DNA from: RGIG9115 sp045603225
Lineage (GTDB): Bacteria > Bacillota > Clostridia > UBA1381
Length of the DNA stretch: 64,000 nt
Assembly: GCA_045603225.1 (NCBI GenBank)
Contig: JAZULT010000103.1
Location: forward strand, 58,269 to 122,268
Reading direction: 5' to 3'
In this document: positions 63,536 through 64,000 of the stretch, piece after piece
Numbering within the stretch: the first letter of the stretch is position 1
Layout: every line of letters begins with the position of its first letter
Notes under the pieces: model-generated
Seen by the model: only the letters and a program-made list of their open reading frames with translations
Database searches by the model: none
What the model was told of the DNA's origin: nothing
Translations under genes and position numbers: made by a program

Positions 63536-63811
63536 ATGCCGGAACTTGAAGCATTAGCTCGAAATTTGAAACTAATAAGGAAAGTCAAAAAAATGAATCA
63601 GGAGAATTTTGCTGCCGAATGCGGCATATGTATTGAAATGCTAAGTGCATACGAATGTGAAAGGGGTGATCCGAAATTAAGCACAATACAAAAAATAGCT
63701 GCATATGTCGGATGCGAGGTCCCGGAACTCTTAAAAAAAGACGGTAACCTCAATTTAAACAGCGAAACGGTTCTGGAAAAGGAAACTATAAAGCAATCAT
63801 TCAGTTTATAA
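63536..63811 (+). CDS. Small XRE-family transcriptional regulator
   Basis: 91 residues: helix-turn-helix ALARNLKLIRKVKKMNQENFAAECGICIEMLSAYECERGDPKLSTIQKIAAYVGCEVPELL, then a short tail without an effector domain. GGAGG lies 8 nt before the ATG. Its size suits phage or mobile-element regulators, and it lies beyond the tRNA and phased repeats. Confidence 0.85.
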   Translation: MPELEALARNLKLIRKVKKMNQENFAAECGICIEMLSAYECERGDPKLSTIQKIAAYVGCEVPELLKKDGNLNLNSETVLEKETIKQSFSL

Positions 63812-63827
63812 TGCATCATTTTCCGAC

Positions 63828-63855
63828 AAAAAAAGGCGGAGTAAAACACTCCGCC
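63828..63855 (-). terminator. Intrinsic terminator of the partial gene at the right edge
   Basis: 8-bp GC-rich stem GGCGGAGT (63835-63842) with ACTCCGCC (63848-63855), followed on the minus strand by seven U. Confidence 0.85.
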
Positions 63856-63857
63856 CC

Positions 63858-64000
63858 TCAAAACAACATCTTAACAATCACACCGCAAATCGCAGTTCCG
63901 ATAACCGCCATAACAGCAATTATAACATTCAGCTTCGTGTTAATTACCGACAGCTCCGTGTAATCCTTAGACAGCCTTCTGTCCGTCTCCTTCAGATTCG
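63858..64000 (-). CDS. C-terminus of a small membrane protein, phage lysis (XhlA)-like
   Basis: Open from the right edge to TGA at 63858-63860: 46 residues seen. A charged helix (NLKETDRRLSKDYTELSVINTKLN) is followed by a membrane segment (VIIAVMAVIGTAICGVIVKMLF) at the very C-terminus. This order matches hemolysin XhlA-like proteins of phage lysis cassettes, but the fragment is too short for certainty. Codons are G-richer than those of its neighbours. Confidence 0.5.
   Translation of the reverse strand, partial: NLKETDRRLSKDYTELSVINTKLNVIIAVMAVIGTAICGVIVKMLF

Overview
The window looks like chromosome of an anaerobic, endospore-forming, AT-rich Firmicute of class Clostridia, probably a gut or rumen Oscillospirales/Ruminococcaceae-like bacterium. 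This is inferred from gene content only: spoVAD, spoVAE, a SpoIIM-like protein, a CwlD-like amidase and spmA/spmB (sporulation); a ferredoxin-linked 2-oxoacid oxidoreductase and a glycyl radical enzyme (strict anaerobe); ireB, rny and rbgA (Firmicute housekeeping); SLH and dockerin surface proteins; and fucose/rhamnose and other glycan genes. No CRISPR array, rRNA or insertion sequence was seen.

Layout. 1-5661 (- strand) is a three-gene secreted-protein operon: an SLH-anchored protein, a large secreted protein and a carbohydrate-binding-module-like protein cut by the left edge. An AraC regulator (5930, +) faces a GLUG/dockerin surface protein (7012-10299, -). 10489-14548 (-) joins a CpsC/CpsD tyrosine-kinase pair to fucU, an FGGY sugar kinase and a small export protein. 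14666-20547 holds a RibU-like S component, a TIM-barrel isomerase, a GH172-like protein, a decayed HAD phosphatase, a metallo-beta-lactamase-fold hydrolase, a DMT permease and a second AraC regulator.

20766-27622 (-) is a coherent branched-chain amino/keto-acid operon: ilvE, a P-loop ATPase, vorD-vorB-vorA-vorC, an XRE-cupin regulator and an acyl-CoA synthetase. It is preceded by a consensus promoter, a 35-codon leader peptide rich in Ile and Val, and an intrinsic terminator, which is a textbook attenuator layout. Just upstream, after a glycyl-radical activase gene, lies a tandem array of short hairpins separated by AGTGAAAT. The glycyl radical enzyme itself carries an AraC-type DNA-binding domain fused in frame at its N-terminus.

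31628-41041 contains xerD, sporulation genes, a Na/Pi symporter, tgt, spmA/B and ireB. 41069-44912 has lepB, rbgA, an Fe-S-type flavodoxin and RNase Y. 45216-50396 (-) is an ACT-DUF711-GH78-TIM-barrel operon. 50471-54541 is hom-thrB-lysC-rlmB. 54680-56461 is a CDF metal transporter with a Ppx/GppA protein; the CDF gene seems to have lost a His/Cys tail through a 1-nt slip. 56754-61653 (+) has clpE, a PHP phosphatase, a LUD protein and a split chromate transporter. 61703-62969 holds a DUF2508 protein and a three-gene module of small uncharacterised proteins. The right end has tRNA-Pro(CGG) followed by helically phased direct repeats like integrase arm sites, a small XRE regulator and the C-terminus of a phage-lysis-like membrane protein, suggesting the edge of an integrated element.
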